Positions 33,771 through 46,358 are shown, numbered from the stretch's first letter. The stretch: DNA of 64,000 bases from Hymenopus coronatus (GCA_030762935.1 CM060897.1:110574176-110638175); one strand, 5' to 3'. Translations and numbers: made by a program. The notes: generated by a model from the letters alone, not told the origin.

Positions 33771-34682
33771 TTCCATTCATATAACTTTCTCTAGCTGTTC
33801 TGCATATACCTAAACTACTCTTACAAATGATTATTCTTTTACCTACATCATGTAAATCCAGATAAACATTAGCAGAGTTGGTCTTATTACTTGCTTCCTT
33901 GTAAATAGAAGGGAAATATGAGAATCCACTATGCTAAAGCGATAGTCAAATCTTTTAAAAACCGGTCGCTTGTTGAACAAGTGTAGTTCAGTTCGCTTTA
34001 CATGACCTGCAGTAAAACTAAACAGACGAAACTAAAGTTGGCTTCCTGTTCGAGAAGAGTTAACGTAGATTAAAATTAAAACCAATGACAAGGAATATCT
34101 CGAAAATGGTCAATAAATGGTCAACGAAAAAAATTGTGTGTTTTAGCGAGATATACACATTTTGTTTAGTAAGGTTTTGTCTATCTCTTACAGTTTACTA
34201 GCTATGGACAATTAAGCAAAATTCAGGTCTTCAGAAGCTATTCACAAAAATTCAAGATGTACATTTTGTTTGTTATGCAAATATATTTAACATACGGTAT
34301 TTTAATTAAAACCGATAAAGCCATTTTTGAGAAAATCAACACTTTAGAAATGTTTTTTTATGTAAAGGGTGATTTGGGGTGGGGGGATTTTTCTCAAAAA
34401 CTTCGTCTCGCATCCCTAGAATATACTAAACTTAAATACCATCTTTGATATTTTAACTAATTTTCGTTTTGGAGTTATCGTGTTCACAGACACACACACA
34501 CACACACACACACGCGCGCGCGCACATTCACACGCACACACGGAAGTTCTTCTTTTAAAAAAATTTTTTTTCTTAGATATAGGGGACCCTAAAAGTGTAT
34601 TTCCGGTGAAATTACGGTATCGCAGTTTTGGTTGGTGTGCAATATCTTCTCTACCCACGTACTACTTAGTAGAGAAAGTAAA
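33771..34682 (+). mobile_element. R1 copy, full length (good reference)
   Basis: 912 bp from ATCTGATGTGTTCCATTCAT to TTAGTAGAGAAAGTAAAC with CA/CG microsatellite at 34487-34540; no insertions. Confidence 0.92.
34487..34540. repeat. (CA)n/(CG)n microsatellite in R1
   Basis: CA units followed by a CGCGCGCGC run, then CA again. Confidence 0.95.
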
Positions 34683-34889
34683 CATCTGACTTACCCTAGC
34701 TATTGATTAAACAAGCTTTACTCATAAAATTTGGATAAAAATGTTACTAAATTCCTTTTCATCCTTACTTTACATTTAAAGACATCCTAGGATTTATTAT
34801 TTTATTTCTTTTTTTATCTCCATTAATATTACTGCTATCATTTTTATGACAACTACAACTAGCTTATCATACATATTTCACACACCTTT

Positions 34890-35680
34890 TGTTCTTTTAT
34901 CTACTTCATGGTATCGAGATAAACATTAGTAGAAATGGTCTTATTACCTGCTTCTTTAAGTGGAAGGGGCTTCCACTTTAACACTAGGCTAAAGCAATAG
35001 TCAAATCTTTTAAAAACCGGTTGTTGTGTGAAGCAATTGAAATTCCCATCTCTTTGCTTGCCAGGAGTAAACAAAGAAGAGAGGAAAAGAAAGATAACCT
35101 CCTGTTTGGGAAATGTTTAAGATGCTTAAAATTGAAAACAAATGATATGGACTAAGTAGGAAACAGTTATGTTTTAAAAAATATATATCACATAAATTTT
35201 AAATATTACATTTTCTCAGTAAGTTTTGGTCTATCTCCTACGGTTTACCTAGGTACAACAAATGATCGAGAATGAAGAAACCTTTAGAGGCTACTTCCGG
35301 AAAATTCAAGATATACATTTTGTTTTTCATAAAAATGTCTTAAAGATATGGTATTTTAATCAAAAACGTTAGACCCATTTCTTAGAAAATCGAAAATATA
35401 TTCTATATAAAAGATAATTTAGGTTTAGGGATATCCTGAAAATCTTCGGTCCTATCCTTGAAAGATACTGAACTGCAGTACCACGTTTAGTATTTAACGG
35501 ACTTTTCGTTTTTGAATTATGCTGCCTACACAAACAAATGAATTTTTTATTAAATACTTTTTTGGATCAAGGGGATCTCGTGTATTTCCGGTGAAATCTC
35601 AGCATCGAAGTTTTGGCTGGAATGCAATACCTTTTTTACCTACTATATACCTTGCACATGCGTGATAGGGAAAGTAAAAA
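34890..35680 (+). mobile_element. R1 copy lacking its 5' end
   Basis: Starts TTCTTTTATCTACTTCATGG. A degenerate R1 start (ACATCTGACTTACCC) lies 200 bases upstream at 34682, so unrelated sequence (34745-34885) may have been inserted. Ends GTGATAGGGAAAGTAAAA. Confidence 0.85.
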
Positions 35681-35683
35681 TGT

Positions 35684-35815
35684 AATGTTCTACCTGCTTT
35701 ACGTTAATCGATATAAAGATCTGTAGGAATACTTTTATTACTTGTTTCTTTGTAATTATAACACGATTGAGAGAATATCTTCTGCCAGTATTGTCTAATA
35801 TTTTAAGCAAATATA
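35684..35815 (+). mobile_element. R1 5' fragment
   Basis: AATGTTCTACCTGCTTTACG to the block before TTTTAAG; in tandem with the preceding copy. Confidence 0.65.
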
Positions 35816-36063
35816 GCAAGTATAGTTTTCGTTTTTTATCATCCGATGCAAATAATGTGCAATATCAAGATAATATTCCAATTACTTATAACAGTAAATC
35901 GTCGTTCTAGCTCCTTCGTGCCACTGAAACAATTTCTGAGAAACGTTTATCATGATTTATAGGAAGTGCGTGATGTTTTACAGGCACACGATTTTTATTG
36001 CCATTTATTTTCAAGTCGGTTCTACACATTATTCATAAAACGCTTATTTTGCTGTCTGATGTT

Positions 36064-36812
36064 TGATTTCTCTACTTAGTACATAATACGAGTACATAGG
36101 TAGAGATGGTATTGCATTCCATCCAAATTCGATATCCAGATTTAAGTGAAAATAAATGTTTTAGAGTCTGCTGTATCTAAGAAAAGCATTTTTAGCAAAC
36201 GATCCCTATGTAGGTGTGTCCGGGTGAGCCTGTATACAGCGTGACCCAAAATGAAAAGTCGGTTAAATACCAAACCTGTTAATTAAGTTCATCTTCCAAG
36301 GATGGGTCATGCAGCTTTTCAGAACCAATGGTAAGCGTTTTTAAAATCTAATTTTCTCAAAATGGCTCCAATGATTTTGATTAAAAGATAAACGATAAAA
36401 CGTGTATCTTCAATTTTCTGGGAATAGCCGCTGAATACTTCATACTGAATGACTTTTACATAACTAGTAAACTGTAATATCTAAATCAAAACTTGCTTCT
36501 CAGAAAATGTAGATCTCGTTTAAATACACAATTTATGTTATACACATTTTTTGTGTGGAGTTATCCACCTACAAGATATTCCTTGTTATTGGTTTAAATT
36601 TTGAAATACTTAAACCTTTCTCAAATAGGAATTTGCAATTTCTTTTTCTTTTGTTTTACTTCTGGCCACAAAAAGAGAACCGAATTTCATCACATCAATT
36701 TTAAAAGATTTGACTATCACTTTAGCCTAGCGTATTCTCTTCCGTTTTATAAGGAACTGAGTAATAGGACCATTTCTGCTCATGATTTAGCATGCAGTAG
36801 ATAAAGGAGTTC
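36064..36812 (-). mobile_element. R1 copy, tandem unit 1
   Basis: Hairpin TAGTACATAATACGAGTACA; loses its last ~80 5' bases where the next unit starts. Confidence 0.85.
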
Positions 36813-37207
36813 GATTTTTACTTTCCCTAAATAGTACATGGTACATAGGTAGAGAAAGTATTGCACTCCACTCAAAAATTCAGTACCGAGACTTCATCGA
36901 AAATACACGTTTTAGGATCCCCTGCATCCAAAAATAGCAACATTAGAAAATGCTCCGTATATCACTGTGTCCGTGTGTCTGTTAACATGATAGCTGAAAA
37001 ACTAAAAATCGGTAAAGTATCAAACTTAAGTTTAGTATCTTCCAAGGATGCGACACGACGATTTTGAGGAAAATTTCCCCACCCCAAACTACACTTTACA
37101 TGGAAAAATTTGCGAACATTTTGATTTTCTCAAAAATGGCTGTAACGAATTTGATTAAAATACCGTATGTTAAAGATATTAAATACAAAATATATGTATA
37201 ACTTGAA
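36813..37207 (-). mobile_element. R1 copy, tandem unit 2 (3' half)
   Basis: Starts TTTTTACTTTCCCTAAATAG; stops after the TATAACTTGAATTT block, where unit 3 begins. Confidence 0.85.
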
Positions 37208-38006
37208 TTTTTACTTTGTCAAGCTCATACATAGTGAATAGGAAAGGTATTGTATTCCATAAAAAATTCGATGTTGAGATTTCACCGGAAGTATATGTTT
37301 TGAAGTCCCCTGAGTCCGAAAAAGCATTTTTAGAAAAAGGTCCTGAGTCTGTGCATAACGTAGCTAAAAAGAAAAACAAACCAGTCCGTTAAATACCAAC
37401 TTTAAGTTTAGTAGCTCCCAAGATACTTTACGAAGATTTTCAAGAAAATTCCCCACCATAAACTACGCTTTACATGGAAAATTTTTTGAAAATTCTCTTT
37501 TCCTTAAAAATGTGTCTCACGATTTTGATTAAAATACTATATATTAAACATGTTTACATCACAAATAAAATGTATATTTTGAATTTTCTGTGAATGGTCT
37601 CTGAAGACCTCTTTATTCTGGACGAGTTTTGAAGAATTTTGTATAACGGTTAAATTGCAAAAGATAGATAAAAACTTACTAAATAAAAATTTAGGTCTCC
37701 TTATAGCTCGTCATTTATGTCATATACATAAGCTGACCGTTTCTGAGACATTCCTTGTTATTATTTTCAATTTTAAACCATTTTTCTCGAACCGGATTTG
37801 ATATTTCCTTTCATCTCTCCTGTTTTACTGCAGGCCATGCAAAGCGAACCGAATCCAGTTGTTTTACATAGGACTAGATTTTAAAAGATTTGTCTATCGA
37901 TTTAGCCTAGTGTATTCCCTTATCTTCCTTCTACTTATAAGGGAGCAAGTAATAAGACAATTGTGTAACATCTAGAGAAAGCCATGGGAATAGAACTCAT
38001 CACACT
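37208..38006 (-). mobile_element. R1 copy, tandem unit 3
   Basis: Starts at a shortened hairpin (TTTTTACTTTGTCAAGCTCA) and reaches the 5' end GGAATAGAACTCATCACAC. Confidence 0.85.
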
Positions 38007-38725
38007 TTTTTTAGAAAAAGATCAGTGTGTGCGAGTGTGTGTGTGTGTGTGTGGACAGCATAGCTCAAAAACGAAAAGTTCCCTTAAATATCAAACTAGT
38101 ATTTAAGTTTAGTATCTTCCAAGGATGCGACACGAACATTTTTAAGAAAATCCCCCACCCGCAATTACCCTTGGAAAAATTTCGAAAATTTTGAATTTCT
38201 GAAAAATAGCTCTATCGATTTTGATTAAAATATCGTATATTAAAGATATTTGCATCACAAATAATATATATATCTTGAATTTTCTGGGAATAATTTCTGA
38301 AGATTTCTTTATTCTAAATTAATTTGGTGAACTTTGCATAGTTGGTAAACCGTAAAGATAATCAAAAGCTTACCACACAAAAATGTAGATCTCGTTAAAA
38401 CACATAATTTATGTCATATACACTTTTTTGTAGAACTGATCTTTTCTGAGATATTTATTATTGATTTAAGCTTTAAAATACTTGTTCTTTTCTCAAATAG
38501 GACCATATAAAGCGAACCGAACCCCAATTGTTTCACGACGAGCTTTTATAGATTTGACTATCGCTTTAGTCTAACATATTCCCTTATTTCCCTTCTACTT
38601 AAAAGGAAACAACTAATAGGACCAATTATGCTAATGTTTATCTCGATTAGCATGATGTAGGTAAAATAATAGTCTTTGTAAGAATAGTTTGTATTTGGAA
38701 CATCTAGAGAAATTTATGTGAATGG
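38007..38725 (-). mobile_element. R1 copy, tandem unit 4 (hairpin missing)
   Basis: Starts inside R1 at TTTAGAAAAAGATCAGTGTG and runs to GAGAAATTTATGTGAATGG. Confidence 0.85.
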
Positions 38726-38735
38726 TTTATAGTTT

Positions 38736-38812
38736 GGAAATAGCCTCTCAAGTTCTGTCTATTCTGGTTGACTTTTTCTTATCTGGTAAACAGTAAGAGA
38801 CAGACAAAATCG
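38736..38812 (-). mobile_element. R1 internal fragment
   Basis: GGAAATAGCCTCTCAAGTTC to GTAAACAGTAAGAGACAGAC only. Confidence 0.7.
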
Positions 38813-38829
38813 TATTATTAATTTAAATT

Positions 38830-39208
38830 TACATGTTAATATTTTAATATACGACATTTTAATAAAACTCGTGTGAACCATTTTTGAGAAAAACAAATTC
38901 TACGATTGGGGTGGGGGGATTTGCTTGGGAATCTTCGTGTTGCATCCTTGGAATATGCTACTTAGGTATCAAGTTTGGTATTTAACCGATTTCGTTTTTG
39001 AGTTATCGTGTTTACAGACACAAAAATATACATACATACAAACGCGCGCGCGCATACGCACACACACACACACAACCACACACACACGGACTTATTTTTG
39101 AAACAGCTCTAAAAGGTGTACTGCCGGAGAAAACTCGGGATCGTCATTTTGGGTGGAATGCAATACCATCTCTACTAATGTACTATATACGAAGCAGAGG
39201 AAGTAATA
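38830..39208 (+). mobile_element. R1 3' half
   Basis: From the ATTTAAATTTACATGTTAAT block to AAGCAGAGGAAGTAATAC. It has CG/CA tracts, and its hairpin is reduced to CTACTAATGTACTATATACG. Confidence 0.8.
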
Positions 39209-39227
39209 CCTAGATTTCAATATATAT

Positions 39228-39652
39228 ATACTCTTTCTCTACCACATGTACAAAAAGTGAAAAAATGCATGATATATCTTGTGCATGCTTGTATATGCCT
39301 GTGTTTATAGCATAAGTCAAAAATGAAAATTCTGCTAAATACCAAACATCGTATTTAAGTTTAGCATCAATCAAGGTTGGACCTGAAGATTTGCAGGAAA
39401 AATCTCCCACCCCAAACTAAGCTTTAGATACAGATTTGCGGAATTCTCAGTTTTCTAAAGTGGCTAATTCGATTTTGACTAAAATGCCATGTGGTATTAA
39501 AGATACTTACATCCAAAATTAAATTAAATCTTGAATTTTCTGGGAATAACCTCTGAAGTTCTCTTCTTTTTGTATAACTGTTTAACCGTAAAATCGTCAA
39601 TATCTTACTACACAAAAAATGTCGATTTTGCTTAAGTTAACCATTTATGTCA
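39228..39652 (-). mobile_element. R1 copy, first part (split)
   Basis: Starts TACTCTTTCTCTACCACATG and goes to TTAACCATTTATGTCAATAT, where a SINE piece is inserted; resumes at about 39850. Confidence 0.8.
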
Positions 39653-39654
39653 AT

Positions 39655-39800
39655 ATCCGGAGGTACCGGGTTTGATTCCCGGACGGATCGTGGCAACTTT
39701 TGTTTAATTAAGATTATTCTCTGCCCTCTGTAGAATCTGGTAGTATGCATGTGAGAGTAAATGCGCGTGTGAAAAACCTTATGCGACAAGTTCAAAGAGT
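39655..39800 (+). mobile_element. SINE fragment, family B-like
   Basis: B box ACCGGGTTTGATTCCCGG, body TTAATTAAGATTATTCTCTG, CCTCTGTAGAATCTGGTAG and GCATGTGAGAGTAAATG. The tRNA A-box side is lost. Confidence 0.7.
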
Positions 39801-39849
39801 AAATCACCAACATTTCAATGAAAATCCTCCCAGTTAAAAGAGGTCATAG

Positions 39850-40143
39850 AAATATACTAAAAATGTTATGTCACATACAGGTTTTTGTGGAGTTAATAGT
39901 TTTGAAGTTATTCCTTGATATTTGCTTTAGATTTACAAGTACTATAGATTATCAAATGAGATGTCGTGATTCGTTTTTATTTAGTTTTCATTCTCGTCCT
40001 GCAAGGTGAACGGAATTTCAAGCGACCATCTCTTATAATACTTGGCTAGCTTTAGCCTGGTGTATTCCTTTATTTCCTTTGTGCCTACAAAAATGTTACA
40101 GCAAAACCATTTCTACTAAACTTATGTCGATTAGTATGAAGTA
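39850..40143 (-). mobile_element. R1 copy, second part
   Basis: ATACTAAAAATGTTATGTCA to TTAGTATGAAGTA, where mariner element 3 is inserted at TA. Confidence 0.8.
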
Positions 40144-41353
40144 CGAGGGGCGCTCAATAAGTTCTTATGAAAAGATAAAAAACAAACTATTTTTGGTAGA
40201 TTTTTATTATTTTTCAACATAATCTACTTTTAGCTCGATACACTTTTCCCAGCGTTTCCCCAATTGTCTTAAAACCTTCCAAAAACTTGGATTTCGGAAG
40301 ATCTTCAAAATAGGCATATGTTTGGGAAATTACCTCTACATTAGATGTGAATCGTTTTACGCCGAGTCACTTTTTCAGGTTTGGAAACAAAAATAGGTCA
40401 TTTCAAACCTTAATTCTACAATTTTCGCCATCGAAACTGCGGAGGTGTGCACTCTTGTTAGAAGAGAATCTTTTTCTTTACCAGATAGTGCGTTTTTACT
40501 TGATTTCTCCGTTAAACCAGCTCAATAACAATTCATCATACTCTCCATGTGTCGTTCTTCCTTTCTGAAAATAATCAATGTATGATTTTGCGTGCATTTC
40601 AAAAAACCGAGGCCTTCATCTTGTCTGCAGATTTCACCAACTTCAATTGCTTGGAGGCGGTTCACCTTTAAAAACTCACTGTTTCCAATATAATTTTGCT
40701 TCTAGAGTATGGTAGAGTATCCACATTTCATCAACAGTTATGTATTGACGTAGTAACTCGTCAGGATTGCGACGGAAAAATGCCAAACCGTCTTCCAATC
40801 GATCACATGATTGCGTTTATTCTCCCCTGAGACCTTGTCACACCTAATTTTTGGTGCAAAATTGAGAACACTTTACCTTTGATATCCTTCTGGGCTCTAC
40901 TATTTCCCGAACTTTAATTCGCCGACCACTCAAAACCATATCCTGGATTTTGTCAATTATTTCCGAGGAAGTTTACTTGTACTGAACGTCGGAAACGATG
41001 TTAATCATTTATGGATGTATGGCCATGTTTAAATTCATTTATCCAATTGTAAATTGTTGCAAACTCTGGAGCAGATGTGCCATGAATTTCATCCCACTCT
41101 GCTTTGATATCTTTCGGTGTTAAGCCTTTTAAATAGAAGTGTTTAATCACCGCACGAAACTCGTTTTTTTCCATCTTTCTAAAGAAGCACACGATTGTTG
41201 ATTCAGTCGTCTATGGCAACGAAACCACGTGATGGATATAACTGAAACTTAAACTGTCATCTGTTAAGAGACGACGGCTACTAAATACAAACCTTTTTCG
41301 ATTCTAGAAGTATAATTTCTTGGATTTTCTAAGGATTTATTGAACGCCTCTCG
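40144..41353 (-). mobile_element. Mariner-like element 3, complete ends
   Basis: 1210 bp with inverted ends CGAGGGGCGCTCAATAAGTT and CGAGAGGCGTTCAATAAATC (complement of right), exact TA duplication (40142-40143, 41354-41355), inserted into R1 at the GAAGTAGATAAAAG site. Same family as the element at 13082. Confidence 0.95.
40220..41174 (-). pseudogene. Mariner transposase, broken
   Basis: Starts at an ATG at 41174: MEKNEFRAVIKHFYLKGLTP, then DIKAEWDEIHGTSAPEFATI and YNWINEFKHGHTSIND, the helix-turn-helix DNA-binding part, intact for 57 residues before a stop. Downstream, in changing frames, are VDEMWI with the first catalytic Asp, GEPPPSN, FQKGRTTHGEY and DLFLFPNLKK with the third Asp (next codon TGA, expected Trp), and FEDLPKSKFLEGFKTIGE. 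The HxDN segment with the second Asp is damaged. Better kept than element 1 but dead. Confidence 0.88.
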
Positions 41354-41428
41354 TAGAAGGATAAGATTTTATAAGAATAGTTTGTTCCATAATAGGTAGA
41401 ACAATCCATGCGAATGTAACACAACAAA
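41354..41428 (-). mobile_element. R1 copy, last part
   Basis: GAAGGATAAGATTTTATAAG to GCGAATGTAACACAACAAAT completes the R1 split by mariner 3. Confidence 0.8.
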
Positions 41429-41469
41429 TGTTTATATTTTTATCATATACTTGAATGTTACTCACACAG

Positions 41470-41578
41470 GGGCTGCGTTGGCGCCTAATTTGGATACTCG
41501 ATGTCAGCAGTGCAATGAGTTCACCGAGTCCAGAAGAAATGGAACTGTCAGTTATACTGCAGACGTACATAATTAAGG
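41470..41578 (+). other. Exon-like segment of unknown identity
   Basis: 109 bases, GC-richer than flanks, preceded by ACTCACACAG and followed by AAG then GTTAGC. One plus frame reads through to the donor (SSAMSSPSPEEMELSVILQT). No polypyrimidine tract, no known domain; weak. Confidence 0.2.
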
Positions 41579-42136
41579 TTAGCTTTATAAAATTATATCA
41601 CTATTATAATAAGATATACACGAGGTATTATAAAATCATACATGCTGTTTCGAAACGATAACAAACGAATATAACAGTCCGATGAATGATGTCGCAGCTT
41701 CGAAAACTTTTTGGCATGTTTTTATGTGACAGTGAAAATTACGACATTTTGAGATTAGGCACCACACGAAGCACTAACGTGTGATGCCTTCATACGGTTC
41801 AGAGGATGTTCTTGGCAAGCACTTCGCGTAAACAAAAGGATTTCTCTTTGCCGGTTATCAGCAAACCTGTACTAGATTTCTGTATAGGAACACAGGACAG
41901 TCATCGATTCAAAATACTACGTATGAGTCGGACAGTTTCGAATTATTGAGTGTGAAATATACGTATTTTGCCCTAACCATAATATCTTGTACTTATTATC
42001 CTAATCATTTTGTTACTGTCTCTCTGCAACTTACTTGAAACAACAAAAACGTGCTGTAAAGGGAACAAATGTTTATTTTTTATTACGATATAAAGACAAT
42101 AAGATAAACTTCTTGTCTCACAGCAAAAGATATTTA
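41579..42136. other. Unassigned sequence
   Basis: No repeat or gene recognised. Confidence 0.4.
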
Positions 42137-42250
42137 TTACTTTCTCTACACGTACTATTTACGTAGTGTATAGAGAAGTTATTGTATTGCATCCAAAAAT
42201 TCGATACCGAAAAATGTATGTATATGTTCTGAGACCCTTGAACATAAAAA
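42137..42250 (-). mobile_element. R1 3' end fragment
   Basis: TTACTTTCTCTACACGTACT with hairpin, then cut where a second R1 hairpin begins. Confidence 0.8.
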
Positions 42251-43293
42251 AAATACTTTCTCTATAGTACTATGTACAAAGTGTATAGAAATGTACTGTA
42301 TTGCACCGAAAAATTCGATTTCGAGATTTCACAAAAATACATGTTTTGAGACCCCTGAATCCCCAAAAAATATATTTTTGGAAACATGTCCTTGTATGTG
42401 TGTGTGAGTCTGTGGGCAGCATAGCTAAAAAAGACCGTTAAATACCAAACTTGGTATTTAAGTTGGTATCTTCCAAGAATTGGACACGAGATTTTCAAGA
42501 AAATTCCCCAACTACCCTTTACATGGAACATTTGTGTCGCCCTCCGTGATGTAATGGTTACCATGCTGACTTCATATACTCAAGGTCACGGGTTCAAATC
42601 CGGCGGAGGACGATGGATTTTTTCGGGCGTCCTTCCTTCGGAGGCCAAGTAAAGCCGTTGGTCCCGTGTTGTAGATTTACGGCGTGTAAAAGAACCTCAA
42701 GCCTGATAGGCCTCCGAGCAAAATTAAGTGGTCTTTCACGCCCAATTTAGAATGGGACGCTGAGAACCACAGCAGTTAAAGAGCGTCCATAAATAACACG
42801 CCATTTACATTTTTTTATGGAACATTTGTCGAAAATTTTGATTGTTTCAAAAATGGCTCTAACGATTTTGATTAAAATCGTAACATATAGACAAAATCTT
42901 ACTACAGAAAGAAGATAGAGCTTCTTAAAACACACAATTTATATCCTATACTTTTTTTTCGTAGAGGTGACCGTTTTCAAGATATTTATTGTTATATTTG
43001 TTAGTTTCAGTTTTAAAATACTACACATTTTTCTCATGCGGGAATTTGTCAATTCCTGGCCACGCAAAGAAACGGATTTCATTCCCATAGCAACCACAGT
43101 TTAAAACATTTGACTGTCGGTTTAGCTTAGTGTATTCCCTTATTTCCCTTCTACTTATAAGGAACTAAGTAGTAATAACTTTTCTGCTAGTGTTTATCTC
43201 GATTAGCTTGAAGAGGATAAAAGAATAAGCTTATTAACAATAATTTGTTACAGAGATGAAGAGAAAGCCATGTGAATAGAACACATCAAAGTT
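42251..43293 (-). mobile_element. R1 copy, full length, split by a SINE
   Basis: Hairpin at 42253-42290; interrupted at 42536-42816 by a family C SINE; 5' end GTGAATAGAACACATCAAAG. Confidence 0.88.
42536..42816 (+). mobile_element. SINE family C, full-length reference copy
   Basis: Head GTCGCCCTCCGTGATGTAAT (A box region), B box CACGGGTTCAAATCCGG, body TTTTCGGGCGTCCTTCC and GTTGTAGATTTACGGCGTG, 3' part CGCCCAATTTAGAATGGGAC. Flanked by the 13-bp duplication ATGGAACATTTGT (42523-42535, 42817-42829). Confidence 0.93.
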
Positions 43294-43372
43294 TTTTTAT
43301 TTAATGTGTTTATCAGTTTATTGTCTGCATTCTCAAGATCACTAAAAGATAGTATTATTGCCGTAGGTATTT

Positions 43373-44072
43373 ATTACTTTCTCTGCACGCACTGTGTACA
43401 TCATAGAGAAGGTATAGTATCCCCAAAACTTCGATACCGAGGTTTCACCGGATATGCATGTTTTGAGGTCCCCTGAGTCTAAAAAACGTTATTTTGGAAA
43501 AAATTCCGTGTGTATATCTGTGAACATGATAGATACCTCGATACCGAGATTTCATCGGATATGCATGTTTTGAGATCCCTGAGTTCGAAAAAGCAGTTTT
43601 GGTAAAAGGTCCATGTGTGTCTGTGAATATGATAGATACTTCAAAAACGAAAATGGAGTTAAATACCAAACTTGATATCAGGTTCAATATCTTTCAAGGA
43701 TGTGACACAAAGAAATTCAGGAAATTTCCCCCACTCCCAATTACCCATTACATAGAACATTTTTTGATTTTCTCAAAAATGACACTAGAGATTTTTAACA
43801 GAATTCCATATGCTTAAGCTTTTTTCATGACAAACGAAATGTATATGTTGAATTTCCTAGGAATAGCCTATGAAGTTCCTGTTCCATTCTGAATGATTTT
43901 AACATAACTGGCAAACAAAAACTTACTACACAAAAATATAGATCTCGTTAAAACACTCAATTTATGTCCTATAAGCAGTAAAGTTAACAATTTCGGAGAT
44001 ATTTCTTGTTCTTGATGTCAGATTTAAAATAATTATTACTTTTCTCAAACATGATGTCGTCAGCTGTTTATT
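43373..44072 (-). mobile_element. R1 copy with internal tandem duplication
   Basis: About 105 bases around ATACCGAGATTTCATCGGAT are present twice (43433-43530 and 43531-43637). The 5' quarter is missing where the next copy begins. Confidence 0.85.
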
Positions 44073-44075
44073 TAT

Positions 44076-44958
44076 TTTTACTTTCTCTATACGTACTGTG
44101 CACATAGTGTATAGAGAAGGTATTGCACTCCACCCAAAATTCGATACCTAGATTTCACCGGAAATATATGTTTTAGGATCCCTTTTATCTAAGAAAAGCA
44201 TTTTCGGAAAAAGGTCCGTGTGTGTGTGTCCGTGTGTTCGTGTGTCCGTGTGCCTGTGATCACAATAACTCAAAAACGAAAAGTCAGTAAAATACCAAAC
44301 TTGGTACTTAAGTTTAGTATCTTCCAGGGATACGACACGAAGATTTTGAGAAAAGTACTCCCCCCACACCCAACTACCCTTTACATGGAACTTTTTTCGA
44401 AAATTTTGATTTTATTAAAAATGGCTCTAAAGATTTTGATTAAAATAGCGTATATTAAAGATATTTACATGACAAATAAAATGTACATCTTGAATTTTCT
44501 TGGAACAGCCTCTGAAGAGTAATTTATTCTGGATGAATTTTACGGAATTTTGAATAACTGCTAAACCGTAAGAGATGGACAAACATTTACTACACGAAAA
44601 ATGTAAAGCACGTTAAAACACACAATTAATTATATATGCATTTTTTTCGTGGAGTTCATCTTTTTCAGATATTCCTTTTTTTTTGGTTTCTGCTTTGAAA
44701 AACATAATTTTCTCATACAGGAATTTGTTAACTGCTGTTCATACAAACAAATGAACTTCAGTGACATAGCAACCAGCTTTTGACTATCACTTTAACCTAT
44801 GATACTCCCTTATTTCGCTTCTACTTACAAGGAAGCAAATAATAAGACTATTTCTGCTAATTTTTTCTCAATTAACATGAAGTAAATAGAAGTATAAACT
44901 TTTTAAGAATAATTTGTTGCAGGGGTTTAGAGAAAGTCATGTGAATAGCACACATCAG
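44076..44958 (-). mobile_element. R1 copy, full length
   Basis: TTTTTACTTTCTCTATACGT with hairpin to GTGAATAGCACACATCAGGT. Confidence 0.92.
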
Positions 44959-44971
44959 GTTTTTTTTACCC

Positions 44972-45214
44972 TTGGCCATGCAAATAGCACTGAAATTAAA
45001 TGTCAGTCACCTAGCCATACCTTTTAAAACATATAACTATCGCTTTAGCTTTCCATTGTATTTCTCTTGTACCTATAAGGACATATGCAACAAGCCTGTA
45101 GTTGGTATTGTTTATCTCCATTAGCATGAACTAGGCAGAAGCGTAATCTTCTGCAATAATAGTTTGTTTGCGTATAAGGTAGTGAAAGTCATGCAAATGG
45201 AATATATCAGATTT
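44972..45214 (-). mobile_element. R1 5' fragment
   Basis: TTGGCCATGCAAATAGCACT to CAAATGGAATATATCAGAT, in tandem behind the previous copy. Confidence 0.8.
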
Positions 45215-46358
45215 TTTGTATAACTTCTTTATCATTCCTTGCCTTCTTCCTAATAATCACTAACGTTAAATTACCTCTAAAAGATAGTATTACTGGCGTA
45301 ATACTTATTTTCTCAGCCATTTCCTTTCATATATTGTGTGCTGTGATGACATTATTTATTCGAAAAATTACTTAAGGTTCATAAGTGGAGTATCGTAAAT
45401 AGTCTATTATTTAAGTAATGTAAGAGTCAAGCTTTATTAACGAGCTTTTATAGCAGGAAACAATTATAATATGGCATATTTAATCTTATATCAGCAAACA
45501 ACAACCTTATATCACTGTCTGCTCACGACAGATCAGGCTACCACTTCCCCTGTGTGTGTTTCGTCTTCTATGTTCCAAGCCGGTTTGGAGAGCACGTGAT
45601 GCTTGCGTCTACAGGTAAATGTGCTTTGAGCTTCAGTCTTTATGTGCCCCAAATGCGCTGCCTAACGGTAACGGTAGACTTACAATAGTGATACATCTTC
45701 CGTGCATCTCCATGTTTCCCTATCTTTCCAATTTCTAAACGTTTCTTCCATATCTCTTCGAGGATTTGTTCTGACATTATAACCCTTGATCTTTCCCTCT
45801 TTCTTTGCGGTTTCATCCTCCATCCATCAACCATGTCCATACCAAGTTAATTGTTGACATGTACAAAATTAATAATTCAATCTTGAAAATTTATCCTTCT
45901 CCTCACTCGTTTATTTTCTAAACGCCAAGTAGAGCTTCTAGGAAATCCATTTTTATAGACTGTAGTTGAGATTTTAGTCTTGAATTTCATACCCGAACTT
46001 CTGTTCCACTTATATGTAAATGCATTTATATCATAATATTTCACCTAAATCTTTTATAAATAATCTTTTTTATATTATTCTCTACTTCATTGTGATTCAT
46101 GCTTCATATTCTGTAATTTTAACATTCAGATATTTATATTCCTCATAACAGTTTATTATTTCTCCTTTTTCTTTCAAAATTAAATCATTTGATCTTCATT
46201 CCAAATACCGTATACTTAATCTAATACAGCATATTTTTAATTGAAGGGCTGTTTACACAAAGTAATTAAAGTTATAGCTTAATCAAATTTAAAAATAATC
46301 ATAGTTATTTCCTCTGTGTTAACTCCAAAGCTTCTTTAATGTGGATTAAAACAATAAC
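45215..46358. other. Longest stretch without recognised repeats
   Basis: 1.1 kb, AT-rich. A 66-codon minus frame (45840-45640) is Lys/Arg-rich and unremarkable. A possible donor (CTACAG then GTAAAT) at 45614 follows a short open plus frame, without other support. Confidence 0.4.

Noticed and set aside
36064..38725. CRISPR-like or classical satellite array
   Set aside because: Units are ~400-800 bp parts of a dispersed mobile repeat, not short regularly spaced repeats, and unit edges vary.
45533..45614. Short plus-strand exon with donor CTACAG/GTAAAT
   Set aside because: Only a generic donor; no start, no domain, no supporting acceptor.
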